Notes: generated by a model from the letters alone, not told the origin. Positions 37,250 through 49,357 are shown, counted from the stretch's first letter. The stretch: DNA of 64,000 nucleotides from Clostridia bacterium (GCA_017409845.1 JAFQRY010000024.1:37516-101515), one strand, 5' to 3'. Numbers and translations: made by a program.

Positions 37250-39271
37250 AATTCCGCGGGCAAAAAGTCGGTTAACGGCTTTTCTGAGTAAATCAAATTC
37301 CTCGCCCTCAAGGGCGGGGTTTTTTTGCAGCAAATGAGCGGCAGCAGCATGAGTTTCTCTTATAGCTTCACCGTCGGTCATCATATCTGCAATTTTCATT
37401 TCGGGCAGACCGTGCTGGCGTGAGCCGAAGAAATCGCCCGGTCCTCTGAGCTTTAAATCCTCATCGGCAATTTTAAAGCCGTCGGTTGTGGATGCAAGGG
37501 TCTGAAGTCTGTGGGTTGTTTCTTCGTTTTGTGCATCGGAAATCATAATGCATGAAGATTTATGGCTGCCTCTTCCGATTCTGCCTCTGAGCTGATGAAG
37601 CTGAGAAAGACCGAATCTTTCGGCGTTTTCAATTACCATTATTACCGCATTGGGAACATCAATTCCGACCTCAATAACCGTTGTTGAAACGAGAAGCTGA
37701 GTTTCTCCGCTTGCGAATGACTCCATAACTGCCTTCTTTTCGGCAGGCTTCATTTTTCCGTGAAGCAGCCCGAGCCTGAAGCCCTTGAAAAATCCGTCGG
37801 AAAGATTTTTGAAGAGTGAGGTAGCAGCGGCAAGCTCCTCCATTTCTTCGTTTTCATCAACCATCGGACACACAATATAACCCTGCATTCCCTCGCAAAG
37901 ATGCTTTTTTATGTAGCCGTAAGCTCTTTCGCGGATTTCGGAATTGACGAGGAAGGTTTCGATTTTTTGCCTTCCTTTCGGCATTTCATCAAGAATGCTC
38001 AGGTCGAGGTCACCGTAAATGATGAGAGCAAGAGTTCTCGGGATAGGTGTTGCAGACATAACAAGAGTATGAGGATTCACGCCCTTTGAAGCAAGCGAGC
38101 CTCTTTGATTAACGCCGAAGCGGTGCTGCTCATCCGTTACGGCAAGGGCAAGATTTCTGAATTCAACATCCTTCTGAATAAGAGCATGGGTGCCGACTAT
38201 AAGGTCAATTCCGCCGTCCTTGAGGGCGACTTTTATTTTTCTTTTCTCAGCAGCGGGTGTTGAACCGGTAAGCAGAGAAATTTCGATATCCGTGTTTTCA
38301 AACATTTTTGTGAGCGTTTTATAATGCTGCATTGCAAGCACCTCTGTAGGTGCCATAAGTGCACTCTGACAGCCGTTTTTTGTGCAGTTATAGATGAGTG
38401 CGGCACTGACAGCTGTTTTACCTGAGCCCACATCACCCTGAAGCAGACGGTTCATCGGAATATCCTGCATCATGTCTGCCGTTGATTCTGCAATGGCACG
38501 CTTCTGTGCACCCGTCAGCTCAAACGGCAGAAGCGAGAAAAATTCTTCGGTATAATCCTTCCGGATTTTATAGGCGGTTGAACGCCTGTTTTTTGTTTTA
38601 AGACGCATCATTCCGAGTTCAAGCAGAAACAGCTCTTCAAAAATAAGCCTTCTTCGTGCTTCGGAGAGCATATCTTCACTTTCGGGGAAATGAATGCTGC
38701 GGAGTGCACCTTCAAGATTTAGAAGACAATATGCATTGCGTATATCCTTCGGAATGGGATCCTCAATTTTATCGCAGGATTCAAATGCAGTTTTTATCAG
38801 TTTTTCAATTGCTTTTGAATTAAGACCTGCAGTCTGAGGATATATCGGACGCATTCTGCCGCTGTCGCTGACTTCTTCAAATTCGGGAGAGGTCATCTGA
38901 CGGTAATATCCCTTGCCCGTTATTTTTCCGAAAAAAAGATATTCTTTGCCTTGCTCGATTTTTGCAGCAGCATATTTATTGTTGAAAAATGTGATATCAA
39001 GAAGGCTGTCGCCGTCGGTGACCTCTGTTTTGTATAAGGTCATACCCTTGCGGATTTTATGCTCACGGCAGGGCATGCCTGCGATTGCTCTTATACATAC
39101 ATTTTCACCGATCGGAGCATATTTTATCGGGGTTATTTTGCTCCAGTCCTCATAAACACGGGGAAAAAAGGTCAGCAAATCCCAAAGGGTGGAAATTCCG
39201 AGCTTTGCAAGCATTGCAGCACGCTTTTCACCCACGCCCTTGAGATATTTGATGTTTGAGTCAGGATTCAT
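37238..39271 (-). CDS. recG: ATP-dependent DNA helicase RecG
   Basis: 677 residues, full length. N-terminal wedge/OB domain (about 1-200), Walker A LLQGDVGSGKTAVSA, DEQH box in VTDEQHRFGVNQRG, MSATPIPRTLALI, TTVIEVGIDVPNA and QLHQLRGRIGRG, then the RecG tail RGPGDFFGSRQHGLPEM. It regresses stalled forks and resolves branched DNA. It follows the FakA-like gene by 20 bases, the common Firmicute neighbourhood. Confidence 0.97.
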   Translation of the reverse strand: MNPDSNIKYLKGVGEKRAAMLAKLGISTLWDLLTFFPRVYEDWSKITPIKYAPIGENVCIRAIAGMPCREHKIRKGMTLYKTEVTDGDSLLDITFFNNKYAAAKIEQGKEYLFFGKITGKGYYRQMTSPEFEEVSDSGRMRPIYPQTAGLNSKAIEKLIKTAFESCDKIEDPIPKDIRNAYCLLNLEGALRSIHFPESEDMLSEARRRLIFEELFLLELGMMRLKTKNRRSTAYKIRKDYTEEFFSLLPFELTGAQKRAIAESTADMMQDIPMNRLLQGDVGSGKTAVSAALIYNCTKNGCQSALMAPTEVLAMQHYKTLTKMFENTDIEISLLTGSTPAAEKRKIKVALKDGGIDLIVGTHALIQKDVEFRNLALAVTDEQHRFGVNQRGSLASKGVNPHTLVMSATPIPRTLALIIYGDLDLSILDEMPKGRQKIETFLVNSEIRERAYGYIKKHLCEGMQGYIVCPMVDENEEMEELAAATSLFKNLSDGFFKGFRLGLLHGKMKPAEKKAVMESFASGETQLLVSTTVIEVGIDVPNAVIMVIENAERFGLSQLHQLRGRIGRGSHKSSCIMISDAQNEETTHRLQTLASTTDGFKIADEDLKLRGPGDFFGSRQHGLPEMKIADMMTDGEAIRETHAAAAHLLQKNPALEGEEFDLLRKAVNRLFARGISMN

Positions 39272-39291
39272 ATTTTTCTCCGTGTGAAGCG

Positions 39292-40194
39292 TTATCTGCC
39301 TGTGTTTTGCGACTGATAACGCATATTGTCGATTTTTATTGAACTGAGTTCACCTATTCCGAGAGCTTTTTCAAGAGCTTTATCGGGGCGGTTTGTGTGA
39401 ACATGAACCTTGATGATTCCCGAATGCTCTGCTGCTGCAGGGCAGTCCCCGATTTCGGAAAGAAAGCTACGGAATTCTTTTATGTCAATATTTTTGCTGC
39501 AGTTTATCAGAAATTCCGTGCAGTAAGCAAACTCTATTTCGTTTTCGGATAAGCTGACGGTGTTTTTTCTTTGTGAAGAAAGGATGCTTACGTTTTCGGA
39601 GAAGTTGAGCATTCCTTCCATAATGCAGACAAGGCCGCGGCCTCCCGCATCTACTACACCGTGTTTTTTAAGTAACGGAAGAAGCTCAGGAGTCGATTTG
39701 AGCGATGCTCTTGCGGCCGAAACGGCGGCAGCAAATGTATCTTTTGCACTTTTTCCGTTTTTGGCAGCCGAAAGTGCTTTTGATGCGGCAAGGCGGATAA
39801 CCGTAAGCATCGTGCCTTCGACTGGCTTTTCTATTGCTGCATAAGCTTCGTTGCAGCCTGCGTCAAGTGCTTTTGCAAGTGAAACGGAATCAATATAATC
39901 AAGTCCGTCAACGCTTTGGGCAAACCCTTTGAAAATCAAAGAGAATATTACTCCTGAGTTTCCTCTTGCACATTTCAGAAGCTCGCCTGCGATATAATCC
40001 GCAACGGCTCCTGCTCCGCCTTCAGGGCAGTTTCTGAGCGATTTTGCACAGCCTGAAAGTGTGAGTGCAAGGTTAGTTCCCGTGTCCCCGTCAGGTACCG
40101 GAAAAACATTTATTGAATTTATTTCTTCCGCATGTCTGCCGATGTATACGGAAGCGGAAACGATTGCCTTTTTAAGTGTTTTACCGTTGATCAT
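39292..40194 (-). CDS. short FakA/YloV-like DAK2-domain protein
   Basis: 300 residues. The DAK2 ATP domain (1-200) has NVFPVPDGDTGTNLALTL, RGNSGVIFSLIFKGF and HGVVDAGGRGLV; the middle domain ends with IKVHVHTNRPDKALEKALG and SSIKIDNM. Full FakA fatty-acid kinases are about 550 residues with a further C-terminal domain, which is missing here: a stop comes right after the middle domain and recG begins 20 bases later. It either is a natural short form or has lost FakB binding. Operon with recG. Confidence 0.88.
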   Translation of the reverse strand: MINGKTLKKAIVSASVYIGRHAEEINSINVFPVPDGDTGTNLALTLSGCAKSLRNCPEGGAGAVADYIAGELLKCARGNSGVIFSLIFKGFAQSVDGLDYIDSVSLAKALDAGCNEAYAAIEKPVEGTMLTVIRLAASKALSAAKNGKSAKDTFAAAVSAARASLKSTPELLPLLKKHGVVDAGGRGLVCIMEGMLNFSENVSILSSQRKNTVSLSENEIEFAYCTEFLINCSKNIDIKEFRSFLSEIGDCPAAAEHSGIIKVHVHTNRPDKALEKALGIGELSSIKIDNMRYQSQNTGR

Positions 40195-40258
40195 AATATA
40201 TCCGTCCTTATATTCAGTATGAATATATTATGCCGTGATTGCAGGCAGATAATTCCTC

Positions 40259-41728
40259 TTATCTGAAACTCCATGTGTCAATGTCATAAAAAACATCGCC
40301 GTCGCAGCAATTTGCCTCTACCTGCATTTCATTTGAATAGGAAACGGCTGCGTTTCTGTAGCAAAGAGGAATAAAAGGCAGGTCCTCGTTAAATGTGTTG
40401 ACGAAATCCATCAGTTCACAGCCGCCTGAAAGAAACTGAGTATATCTTGTGCAGACGGGGCTTTCGGGATTAATTCCGAAGCTGAGTGCTCCGCCTGAAA
40501 GAAGCACACTCAGATCCATGTTTGGTGAAAGGCGGACTTCGCCGATATACATGTCATAAGAGCCGAGCTCGAGTGCTTCGGTGTAATATTGAAGCTCATA
40601 TTCCTTGAGGTTAACATTGAATCCGAGGTTAACAAGGTAATCGCGGATAAACCTTGCCGTTTCGAGTTTGAATTGGTTTTCTTTGTTGACGAGAAGGGAA
40701 ATTTCCTTTTCGGTTGTGTCAATGCCCGATTCCTCAATCAGAGTGAGCGATTTCTGAATATCGGTTGAAAGAATAAGATCTTTTGATGCGAGGGCATACC
40801 AGTCGGGATTGAAGGGAGAATAGGTTTCTCTGGCGTGTCCCTGAAAAGCGGTTGCGGTTATTTCTTTGCGGTTGATTGCAAATCCGACAGCCTGACGCAG
40901 CAGGGGATCCGAAAAAATTTCACTTGCCGAATTGAAGGCAAGATAAACAAGGTTGTTAATACCCATGTCAACGGTTTTGGCGTTGATACGGGAATAAACA
41001 CCGCTTGAGAGATCGTTGTAGTGAAAACCGGTGTTGCCGATTTCGAGGCTGCTTTCAAGAGAGCTGCTGTCACGAACGGGAACAAGCATAATCGTTTTGA
41101 CGGCAGGGTTGAAATTAGGTTTGTTTTTGTTAACAACAAGATAGGTGGTTTCTCCCGAAATTTCAGGAATGTATCTTCCGGAACCGACAGGCAGATTGCC
41201 GGTTGACCCTTCTTTTACAACGGGAAATGTGAGGCATGAAACTGCATAGGGATCAGGTGTGTTGAGAGTAAAAACAACCATGTTTGCGGCGGCTACATTT
41301 GCACCGCTGAAATTTCTGAGTTTTTCAAGATATGTGGGCGAAAGCTTTGCTTTTTCGAAGGAATAAACAACATCTCTTGCGGTAACGGGAGAGCCGTCCG
41401 AGAAAACGGCATCACCAAGATTGACATTGACCGACGTGCTGCTGACCATGCCGTTTTTTGCTATAACGGGAACGGGCTCATATGCCTTGTTGAGCTTGAA
41501 AAGTCCGTCATAAACAAGACCCATAATCTGAATGTTGGCATTCATTGTTGCGGTGAAGGGATCAAGCATATCTGCCTTTGAATAAGCGAGCTTGAGAATG
41601 CCTTCCTTTGTGTTATCGAGATTTGAAACAACCGCAGGATCGGCAGTCGGACCGTCATTTCCGTCACAGCTGCAGAAAACGGTGAATATAAGCGATAAGA
41701 TTAGAATCAGCGATGCTGCTTTTTTCAT
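40259..41728 (-). CDS. ABC transporter substrate-binding lipoprotein (peptide type, SBP_bac_5)
   Basis: 489 residues from ATG 41728 (AGGATG before it; an alternative ATG three codons earlier overlaps the tcdA stop). Lipoprotein signal AASLILILSLIFTVFCSC. Oligopeptide-binding fold: VYDGLFKLNKAYEPVPVIAKN, FSDGSPVTARDVVYSFEKAK and FAINRKEI. No permease or ATPase is adjacent, so it must share a transporter or have another role. Coupled to tcdA upstream. Confidence 0.88.
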   Translation of the reverse strand: MKKAASLILILSLIFTVFCSCDGNDGPTADPAVVSNLDNTKEGILKLAYSKADMLDPFTATMNANIQIMGLVYDGLFKLNKAYEPVPVIAKNGMVSSTSVNVNLGDAVFSDGSPVTARDVVYSFEKAKLSPTYLEKLRNFSGANVAAANMVVFTLNTPDPYAVSCLTFPVVKEGSTGNLPVGSGRYIPEISGETTYLVVNKNKPNFNPAVKTIMLVPVRDSSSLESSLEIGNTGFHYNDLSSGVYSRINAKTVDMGINNLVYLAFNSASEIFSDPLLRQAVGFAINRKEITATAFQGHARETYSPFNPDWYALASKDLILSTDIQKSLTLIEESGIDTTEKEISLLVNKENQFKLETARFIRDYLVNLGFNVNLKEYELQYYTEALELGSYDMYIGEVRLSPNMDLSVLLSGGALSFGINPESPVCTRYTQFLSGGCELMDFVNTFNEDLPFIPLCYRNAAVSYSNEMQVEANCCDGDVFYDIDTWSFR

Positions 41729-41733
41729 TGTAA

Positions 41734-42438
41734 TCATCCTAAATCAGTAATTATTTTTCCTGCCATGATAAGCCCCGCCACTCCTGGTACGAAGGGGAGG
41801 CTGCCGGGAGTCTGCCTTTTGCCTGACTCTTCATCGGTTTTTGCAGGTCTGACGGGCTCTTCGGGCGACCAGACTACGCAGAGCTTTTTAATGTTTCTCT
41901 TGCGAAGCTCCGAACGCATCACCCTGCACAGAGGACAGCCGCTTGTTTTGAATATGTCGGAAACGGTGAATTGAGTCGGGTCAAGCTTGTTACCCGTGCC
42001 CATGCAGGATATCATCGGAATTCCGAGCTCCTGCGATTTAACGGCAAGGTCAATCTTTGCACTTACGGTATCAATCGCATCGGCGATGTAATTATATTCG
42101 TGAAGCTTGAATTCATCTGAGTTTTCGGGAAGATAAAATTTCTCGAGTGCAGTAACAACGCAGTCGGGATTAATATCAAGAATTCTTTCTTTTATAATTT
42201 CAACCTTGGGTTTTCCGACGGTTGAATGAAGTGCACAAAGCTGACGGTTGATGTTGGTGACCGAAACGCAGTCGCTGTCAACGATAGTGAGTCTTCCGAT
42301 ACCTGCTCTTGCAAGAGCCTCGGCGGTGTATGACCCGACTCCTCCCAGACCGAAAAGGATAACGCTTTTGTTTTTCAGATTTTCTGTTGACTCCGTGCCC
42401 AGAATCATTTCCGAGCGCAGAAACTGCGAATGCTCCAT
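41734..42438 (-). CDS. tcdA: tRNA threonylcarbamoyladenosine dehydratase TcdA
   Basis: 234 residues from ATG 42438 (GGAGGTAAAACGC before it). ThiF/E1-like fold with VILFGLGGVGSYTAEALARAG, DSDCVSVTNINRQL, ADAIDTVSAK and MGTGNKLDPTQF, as in CsdL/TcdA, which cyclises t6A to ct6A at position 37 of ANN-decoding tRNAs. It ends overlapping the start region of the binding-protein gene. Confidence 0.93.
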   Translation of the reverse strand: MEHSQFLRSEMILGTESTENLKNKSVILFGLGGVGSYTAEALARAGIGRLTIVDSDCVSVTNINRQLCALHSTVGKPKVEIIKERILDINPDCVVTALEKFYLPENSDEFKLHEYNYIADAIDTVSAKIDLAVKSQELGIPMISCMGTGNKLDPTQFTVSDIFKTSGCPLCRVMRSELRKRNIKKLCVVWSPEEPVRPAKTDEESGKRQTPGSLPFVPGVAGLIMAGKIITDLG

Positions 42439-42527
42439 GCGTTTTACCTCCGTACACTTATACATAATATATAATACTATATTTTATATTAAATTGTAAA
42501 TGATTTTTAAAGATTTTTTAAAAATAA

Positions 42528-42552
42528 AACCGCACCCGTGAAGGATGCGGTT
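42528..42552 (-). terminator. terminator after the ireB group
   Basis: AACCGCA / TGCGGTT stem with an 11-base loop; a T-rich tract follows on the minus strand. Confidence 0.75.
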
Positions 42553-42559
42553 AATTTTG

Positions 42560-42850
42560 TTATGCAGTTTCTTTGAGCTCTCTTTCAAGCCAGATGCAGC
42601 CGATATCCATTGCGCTGTAAAGTCCTCTTCTCTCGGCTTTTTTAACGATTTTGTCTTTCATTCTGACATCGGGGTCGGTATTGACAAGCTGAACAACAAC
42701 TCTGTCTGCAACTTCAATACCCTTTACCTCACGGGTGCTTGTTATCTGCATGATAACAACATAGGGATCGCTCATATAACCGTAATATATGGTTTTGCCG
42801 CTTCTGACAAGAGGCTTGCCTTTATACATAAGAAACTTTTTCTTAGCCAT
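42560..42850 (-). CDS. conserved hypothetical small protein
   Basis: 96 residues, predicted all-beta then helical: KKKFLMYKGKPLVRSGKTIY, GYMSDPYVVIMQI, ADRVVVQLVNTDPDVRMKD. It looks like a cytoplasmic protein of a clostridial family of unknown function. It follows ireB by 11 bases, so it is cotranscribed and could act with it. AGGAGTAAC lies before the ATG. Confidence 0.75.
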   Translation of the reverse strand: MAKKKFLMYKGKPLVRSGKTIYYGYMSDPYVVIMQITSTREVKGIEVADRVVVQLVNTDPDVRMKDKIVKKAERRGLYSAMDIGCIWLERELKETA

Positions 42851-42861
42851 GATGTTACTCC

Positions 42862-43110
42862 TTATTTAATTCCGAGATAGCACTTTACCATTGCCTGAAG
42901 AAGTTCATCTCTGTCAAGCCTTCTGACGAGGCTGCGTGCATTGTTGTGTGTTGTTATATAGGTCGGGTCCTCGGAGAGGATATAGCCGACGATCTGGCTG
43001 ATTGAATTATATCCTTTTTCATTCAAAGCCTCATAAACGGCAAGAAGATTTTTTTTCATCTCTGCCTCGTTTTCGTCTTTGATTGAAAACTTTATTGTTT
43101 TATCAGTCAT
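42862..43110 (-). CDS. ireB: IreB-family regulatory phosphoprotein (DUF965)
   Basis: 82 residues from ATG 43110 (CGGAGGTGACC before it). Hallmark stretches are KFSIKDENEAEMKKNLLAVY, ALNEKGYNSISQIVGYILSED and YITTHNNARSLVRRLDRDEL. In Enterococcus it is phosphorylated on N-terminal Thr residues by the PASTA kinase IreK and opposed by the PP2C phosphatase IreP, linking it to cephalosporin tolerance; the PP2C at 17.9 kb could play that part. The usual neighbours alaS and ruvX are absent. Confidence 0.93.
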   Translation of the reverse strand: MTDKTIKFSIKDENEAEMKKNLLAVYEALNEKGYNSISQIVGYILSEDPTYITTHNNARSLVRRLDRDELLQAMVKCYLGIK

Positions 43111-43206
43111 TTCGGTCACCTCCGTTACCATTCATTATATAACAGTTTTTAAAATAATACAAGGTCTTTTCGAAAATTAATGCTTATTGTTTACAATTCG
43201 GAAATA

Positions 43207-45570
43207 TTATGCCCTGAGAGTGACACCGATATTTCCGAGATTTGCAAGAATCGAGTCGATCCAGCCCTGAACCTCTTCCATTTCAAGAGTTCTTTCCATT
43301 GATGCAAAAACAAGGCGTATTGTGATGCTCTTGATGCCATCTTTTTCATATGTGTCGATAACCTTAACGCTTTCGAGTTCGCCGAGGTCAAGAGCTTCCC
43401 AGCAGGCTGCAAGGTCTGAATACTTTGTGTTTTCGCAAAGCACGAGCGAAAGGTCATACCATGTTGACTGCTGAGTGCTGGGCTCACGGAACTTGATTGC
43501 GTTTGCATCAAGTGAGCTGAAATCGTTCATGTCAATTTCAAAGCAGACTGCACAAGCTGTCTTGTCAAGCTTTGCTCTGTTTGCGGGATGCATTGCACAG
43601 AGAACGCCGACCTTTTTGCCGTCAATAAGGATTTCAGCGGTGTTTTTGGGATGCTGCCAGTTGTGCTCGGGAGCAATTTTATTATATCCTGCTTTCTTCT
43701 GCTTGATTGTGCCGATGAGGCAGTTGATGATTTCAACCGCTCTGAGATAAAGAGCCTTTTCATTGCCGCTCTTATCGTAAAGAACAACGCCGAGATGCTT
43801 TCTTTCGTTGCTTGTGCCGTCAGCCTTAACGCCGTCAACAACTCTGCCGATTTCAAAGATGCCGTATTTATCGGCAAAATCCTTGTTTTCCTGAGCCATG
43901 CAGAGAAGGGTGGGAAGCATTGAATTTCTCAGAACGCCGTTTTCGGAGTTTTCGATGTTGAGAACCTTGACGTTATCCTCAACCTCGATGCCGAGCTTCT
44001 TGAATTTTCTGCCGTCACACCATACATAGGAATGAACCTCGTGGAAGCCGTATTTCTTAACGAGCATGTCCTTGATTTCATTATCTTCCATGCGTGCATA
44101 GTCGTTGGGAACGGGCTTTAAGGGGCTGTTGGTGGTTGTGATTTCAAAGTTATCGTAGCCGTAAATTCTTGTGATTTCCTCAATGATGTCGGCCTTGATT
44201 GTAACATCCTTTGTTGCTCTCCATGAGGGAACCTTAACGGTGTATCCACCGTTGTTGTAATCAACCGCAAATCCGAGAGCGGTGAGGGTCTTTTCAATCT
44301 GCTCCTCGCTGATGTCGATACCGGTGTAACGGTCAACATATTTCTTATCAAACGAAAGAGAGATTTCAGGATATTTTCTTACATATTCATCTGTAATCTT
44401 TGATGCAACCTTTGCACCGCTGTCAATATCCTTGACGAGCTTTACGAATCTGCCGACTGCAGCCATGGTGAGCTCAGGGTCAAGCATTTTTTCGTATCTT
44501 GCACTTGCATCTGTTCTGTGACCGAGTCTTGAAGATGATTTTCTGATGCTCACACCGTCAAAGTTTGCACTTTCAAGCACAACTGAACCTGTATCATCCT
44601 CGATTTCGGATTCAAGACCGCCCATGATACCCGCGATGCCGACGGGAGTATCGCCGTTGCAGATCATAAGAGTTTCTTCGTCAATATCTCTTTCAACACC
44701 GTCAAGAGTTTTGAATTTAATCTTTTCCTTGGGTGTGGTGACAACGATGTTTTCAATTGCACTGCCGGCAAAAGCATGAGTGGGCTGACCGATTTCAAGC
44801 ATGATGTAGTTGGTAACATCAGCAAGAAGGTTGATGCCTCTCATTCCGCAGTAGTAAAGACGGATTCTCATGTCAAGAGGGCTCTTGTTCTTTGTTATAT
44901 TGTCCATTTTTATGCAGGAATATCTGTAAACAAGATCTTCTCTGCCGATTTTAACGTCAACTTTTTCATCACCGTCATATGAGAGATCGCCCATTTCAAG
45001 AGGCTTGAGCTCTCTGCCTGCAAGAGCTGCAAATTCTCTTGCGATGCCGTAATGACCCCAGAGGTCAGGGCGGTTGGTGAGTGATTTGTTGTCAACCTCA
45101 AAGATGATATCGTCAACGGGGAAGATATCCTTGATGTTTGTGCCGTTTTTGAGTGAGGGGTCAAGCTCCATGATGCCTGAGTTATCGTCGCTCAGACCGA
45201 GCTCTTTTTCGGAGCAGCACATGCCTTCCGATTCATAGCCTGCAACGGTTGCAATCTTGATTTCGCCGCCGCAGACTCTGCCGCCTGCAAGTGCAAGAGC
45301 AACCTTCTGACCGACTGCAACATTGGGAGCACCGCAAACGATGTTGCAGATTTTTTCGCCTGCATCAACCTTGAGAAGGTGGAGCTTCTTTGAGTTGGGA
45401 TGATTTTCGATTGAAAGGATTTCGCCGACAACAACATTCTGCACATCGGCACCTTTTTCTATAATGTCTTCAACCTCTGCGGTTGCAAGAGTGAAGCTTT
45501 CGATAAGCTTTTTTATGTCCAGACCGTCAAGGTCAACATAGTCTTTAATCCAATTTATTGATACAAACAT
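43207..45570 (-). CDS. pheT: phenylalanine-tRNA ligase beta subunit
   Basis: 787 residues, full length: EMAP/tRNA-binding domain (40-150, VVGEILSIENHPNSKKLHLL), B3/B4 (200-380, TDASARYEKMLDPEL), B5 and the catalytic-like core, and a C-terminal anticodon-binding FDX-ACB domain (ending SMERTLEMEEVQGWIDSILA). It forms an alpha2-beta2 enzyme with PheS, encoded 18 bases upstream. Controlled with pheS by the T-box leader. Confidence 0.97.
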   Translation of the reverse strand: MFVSINWIKDYVDLDGLDIKKLIESFTLATAEVEDIIEKGADVQNVVVGEILSIENHPNSKKLHLLKVDAGEKICNIVCGAPNVAVGQKVALALAGGRVCGGEIKIATVAGYESEGMCCSEKELGLSDDNSGIMELDPSLKNGTNIKDIFPVDDIIFEVDNKSLTNRPDLWGHYGIAREFAALAGRELKPLEMGDLSYDGDEKVDVKIGREDLVYRYSCIKMDNITKNKSPLDMRIRLYYCGMRGINLLADVTNYIMLEIGQPTHAFAGSAIENIVVTTPKEKIKFKTLDGVERDIDEETLMICNGDTPVGIAGIMGGLESEIEDDTGSVVLESANFDGVSIRKSSSRLGHRTDASARYEKMLDPELTMAAVGRFVKLVKDIDSGAKVASKITDEYVRKYPEISLSFDKKYVDRYTGIDISEEQIEKTLTALGFAVDYNNGGYTVKVPSWRATKDVTIKADIIEEITRIYGYDNFEITTTNSPLKPVPNDYARMEDNEIKDMLVKKYGFHEVHSYVWCDGRKFKKLGIEVEDNVKVLNIENSENGVLRNSMLPTLLCMAQENKDFADKYGIFEIGRVVDGVKADGTSNERKHLGVVLYDKSGNEKALYLRAVEIINCLIGTIKQKKAGYNKIAPEHNWQHPKNTAEILIDGKKVGVLCAMHPANRAKLDKTACAVCFEIDMNDFSSLDANAIKFREPSTQQSTWYDLSLVLCENTKYSDLAACWEALDLGELESVKVIDTYEKDGIKSITIRLVFASMERTLEMEEVQGWIDSILANLGNIGVTLRA

Positions 45571-45588
45571 TTCTTATGTCCTCCTTGA

Positions 45589-46656
45589 TTATTTCTCGGG
45601 TCTGGTGAAGGGCTTTTCATCAAACTGTGAAAGTGACTTAAGGCTGCCGCTGTTGAAAACACGGATATCCTTAACGCCGTAGGTCATCATTGCAAGACGT
45701 GTCATGCCGAGACCGAAGGCAAAGCCTGTGTATTTTTCGGGGTCAATGCCTGCAGCGGTGAGAACATTGGGATGAATCATGCCGCAGGGGCAAAGCTCAA
45801 GCCAGCCTGAATCCTTGCATGAAGGACAGCCCGCACCCTTACAGATTGTGCACTGAATATCAAGCTCAAAGCCGGGCTCAACGAAGGGGAAGAAGCCGGG
45901 GCGGAGTCTGACGGTGATATCCTTCTGGAATACCTCGGAGAGCATTGTTTTCATAAAATAGATAAGGTTTGAAATCGAGATATCCTTATCAACCATGATG
46001 CCTTCCATCTGGAAGAATGTATTTTCGTGGCAGGCGTCAATCTTTTCGTTTCTGAAGCATCTGCCGGGGAAGATTGCACGGATAGGATTGCCGTTTTCAA
46101 GGTTCTTTGCATACTTGCGGAGAATTGTGTTCTGAGCAGCCGAGGTGTGAGTCTTGAGAAGCTGACCTGTGCTCAGATAATAGGTATCCTGCATATCTCT
46201 TGCAGGGTGATGCTTCGGGATATTGAGAGCCTCAAAGCAGTTGTAGTCATCGGTGATTTCGGAATAATCCTCAACCGCAAAGCCCATGCTCAGGAAGATG
46301 TTTTCAACATCGCGGCTTACGAGAGTGATGGGATGGTATGAACCGAGGTCTGCATCGGTGGGCATTGATTCGTCATAGCTTTCGGCAGCGTCAATCATCT
46401 TCTGCTCTTCGAGCTTTCTGATTTCTTCAAGCTTTTCTGCAATTGCACCTTCAATAAACTGCTTTGCCTCGTTTATTGCCTGACCTGCCTCTTTTTTCTG
46501 ATCGTTGGGAACATTGCGAAGCTCCTGCATGAGAGCTGCAACAGAGCCTTTTTTGCCGAGAAATTCGATTCTGAGCTGTTCAACTTCAGCTGTTGCGGCA
46601 ACGCCTGAAATCTTTTCTTCAAACAGCTTTTTTAATTCTGCGGGCTTTTCAAACAT
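45589..46656 (-). CDS. pheS: phenylalanine-tRNA ligase alpha subunit
   Basis: 355 residues. N-terminal coiled coil, then class II catalytic core: HHPARDMQDTYYLS, TSAAQNTILRKY, FPGRCFRNEKIDACHENTFF and GFAFGLGMTRLAMMTYGVKDIR. An extra Cys-rich insert CTICKGAGCPSC occurs at about 275-286 and may bind zinc. First gene of the operon after the T-box terminator. Confidence 0.97.
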   Translation of the reverse strand: MFEKPAELKKLFEEKISGVAATAEVEQLRIEFLGKKGSVAALMQELRNVPNDQKKEAGQAINEAKQFIEGAIAEKLEEIRKLEEQKMIDAAESYDESMPTDADLGSYHPITLVSRDVENIFLSMGFAVEDYSEITDDYNCFEALNIPKHHPARDMQDTYYLSTGQLLKTHTSAAQNTILRKYAKNLENGNPIRAIFPGRCFRNEKIDACHENTFFQMEGIMVDKDISISNLIYFMKTMLSEVFQKDITVRLRPGFFPFVEPGFELDIQCTICKGAGCPSCKDSGWLELCPCGMIHPNVLTAAGIDPEKYTGFAFGLGMTRLAMMTYGVKDIRVFNSGSLKSLSQFDEKPFTRPEK

Positions 46657-46682
46657 TTTATATCAATCCTTTCATAATATAC

Positions 46683-46938
46683 AAAATAAAAATCCCTCAT
46701 CATCAGACGATGACGAGGGACGAATAAAATCCGCGGTACCACCCTGCGTTCACGGCAAAAGCCGTGCACTTTATTATCCGTAACGGGGATAAGCCGTCAA
46801 ACCCTACTGCTATTTCAGATTCGCCGCTAACGGGTGAACTTCGGCAAATCCTCTTCACAGTCCGCTTCCAGCCGATGACGGACATTCTCTGAGTGATTGG
46901 AAATGCTTACTCTCCCGATCTCTGCGTTTTTATATATC
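46683..46938 (-). promoter_or_regulatory. T-box riboswitch of pheST
   Basis: Minus-strand leader with the conserved T-box GGTGGTACCGCGG (46743-46731), an upstream hairpin GCACGGC/GCCGTG, and a terminator TCCCTCGTCATC / GATGATGAGGGA followed by TTTTTATTTTG (46720-46683). A TTC phenylalanine codon at 46838-46836 is the probable specifier. Uncharged tRNA-Phe would stabilise the antiterminator and turn on pheST. Confidence 0.93.
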
Positions 46939-46944
46939 CTGCAT

Positions 46945-46973
46945 ATTCTAACATAAGAATATTGATTTTGCAA
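46945..46973 (-). promoter_or_regulatory. promoter of the pheST T-box leader
   Basis: Minus strand TTGCAA (46973-46968), 17 bases, TAGAAT (46950-46945). It lies just before the end of the GcvH-like gene, separating the two transcripts. Confidence 0.7.
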
Positions 46974-46976
46974 GAG

Positions 46977-49309
<2,333 letters not shown>

Positions 49310-49357
49310 TTAATGTTATTAAATATATTATATCAATTTTTTGTTGTGAAATCAATT

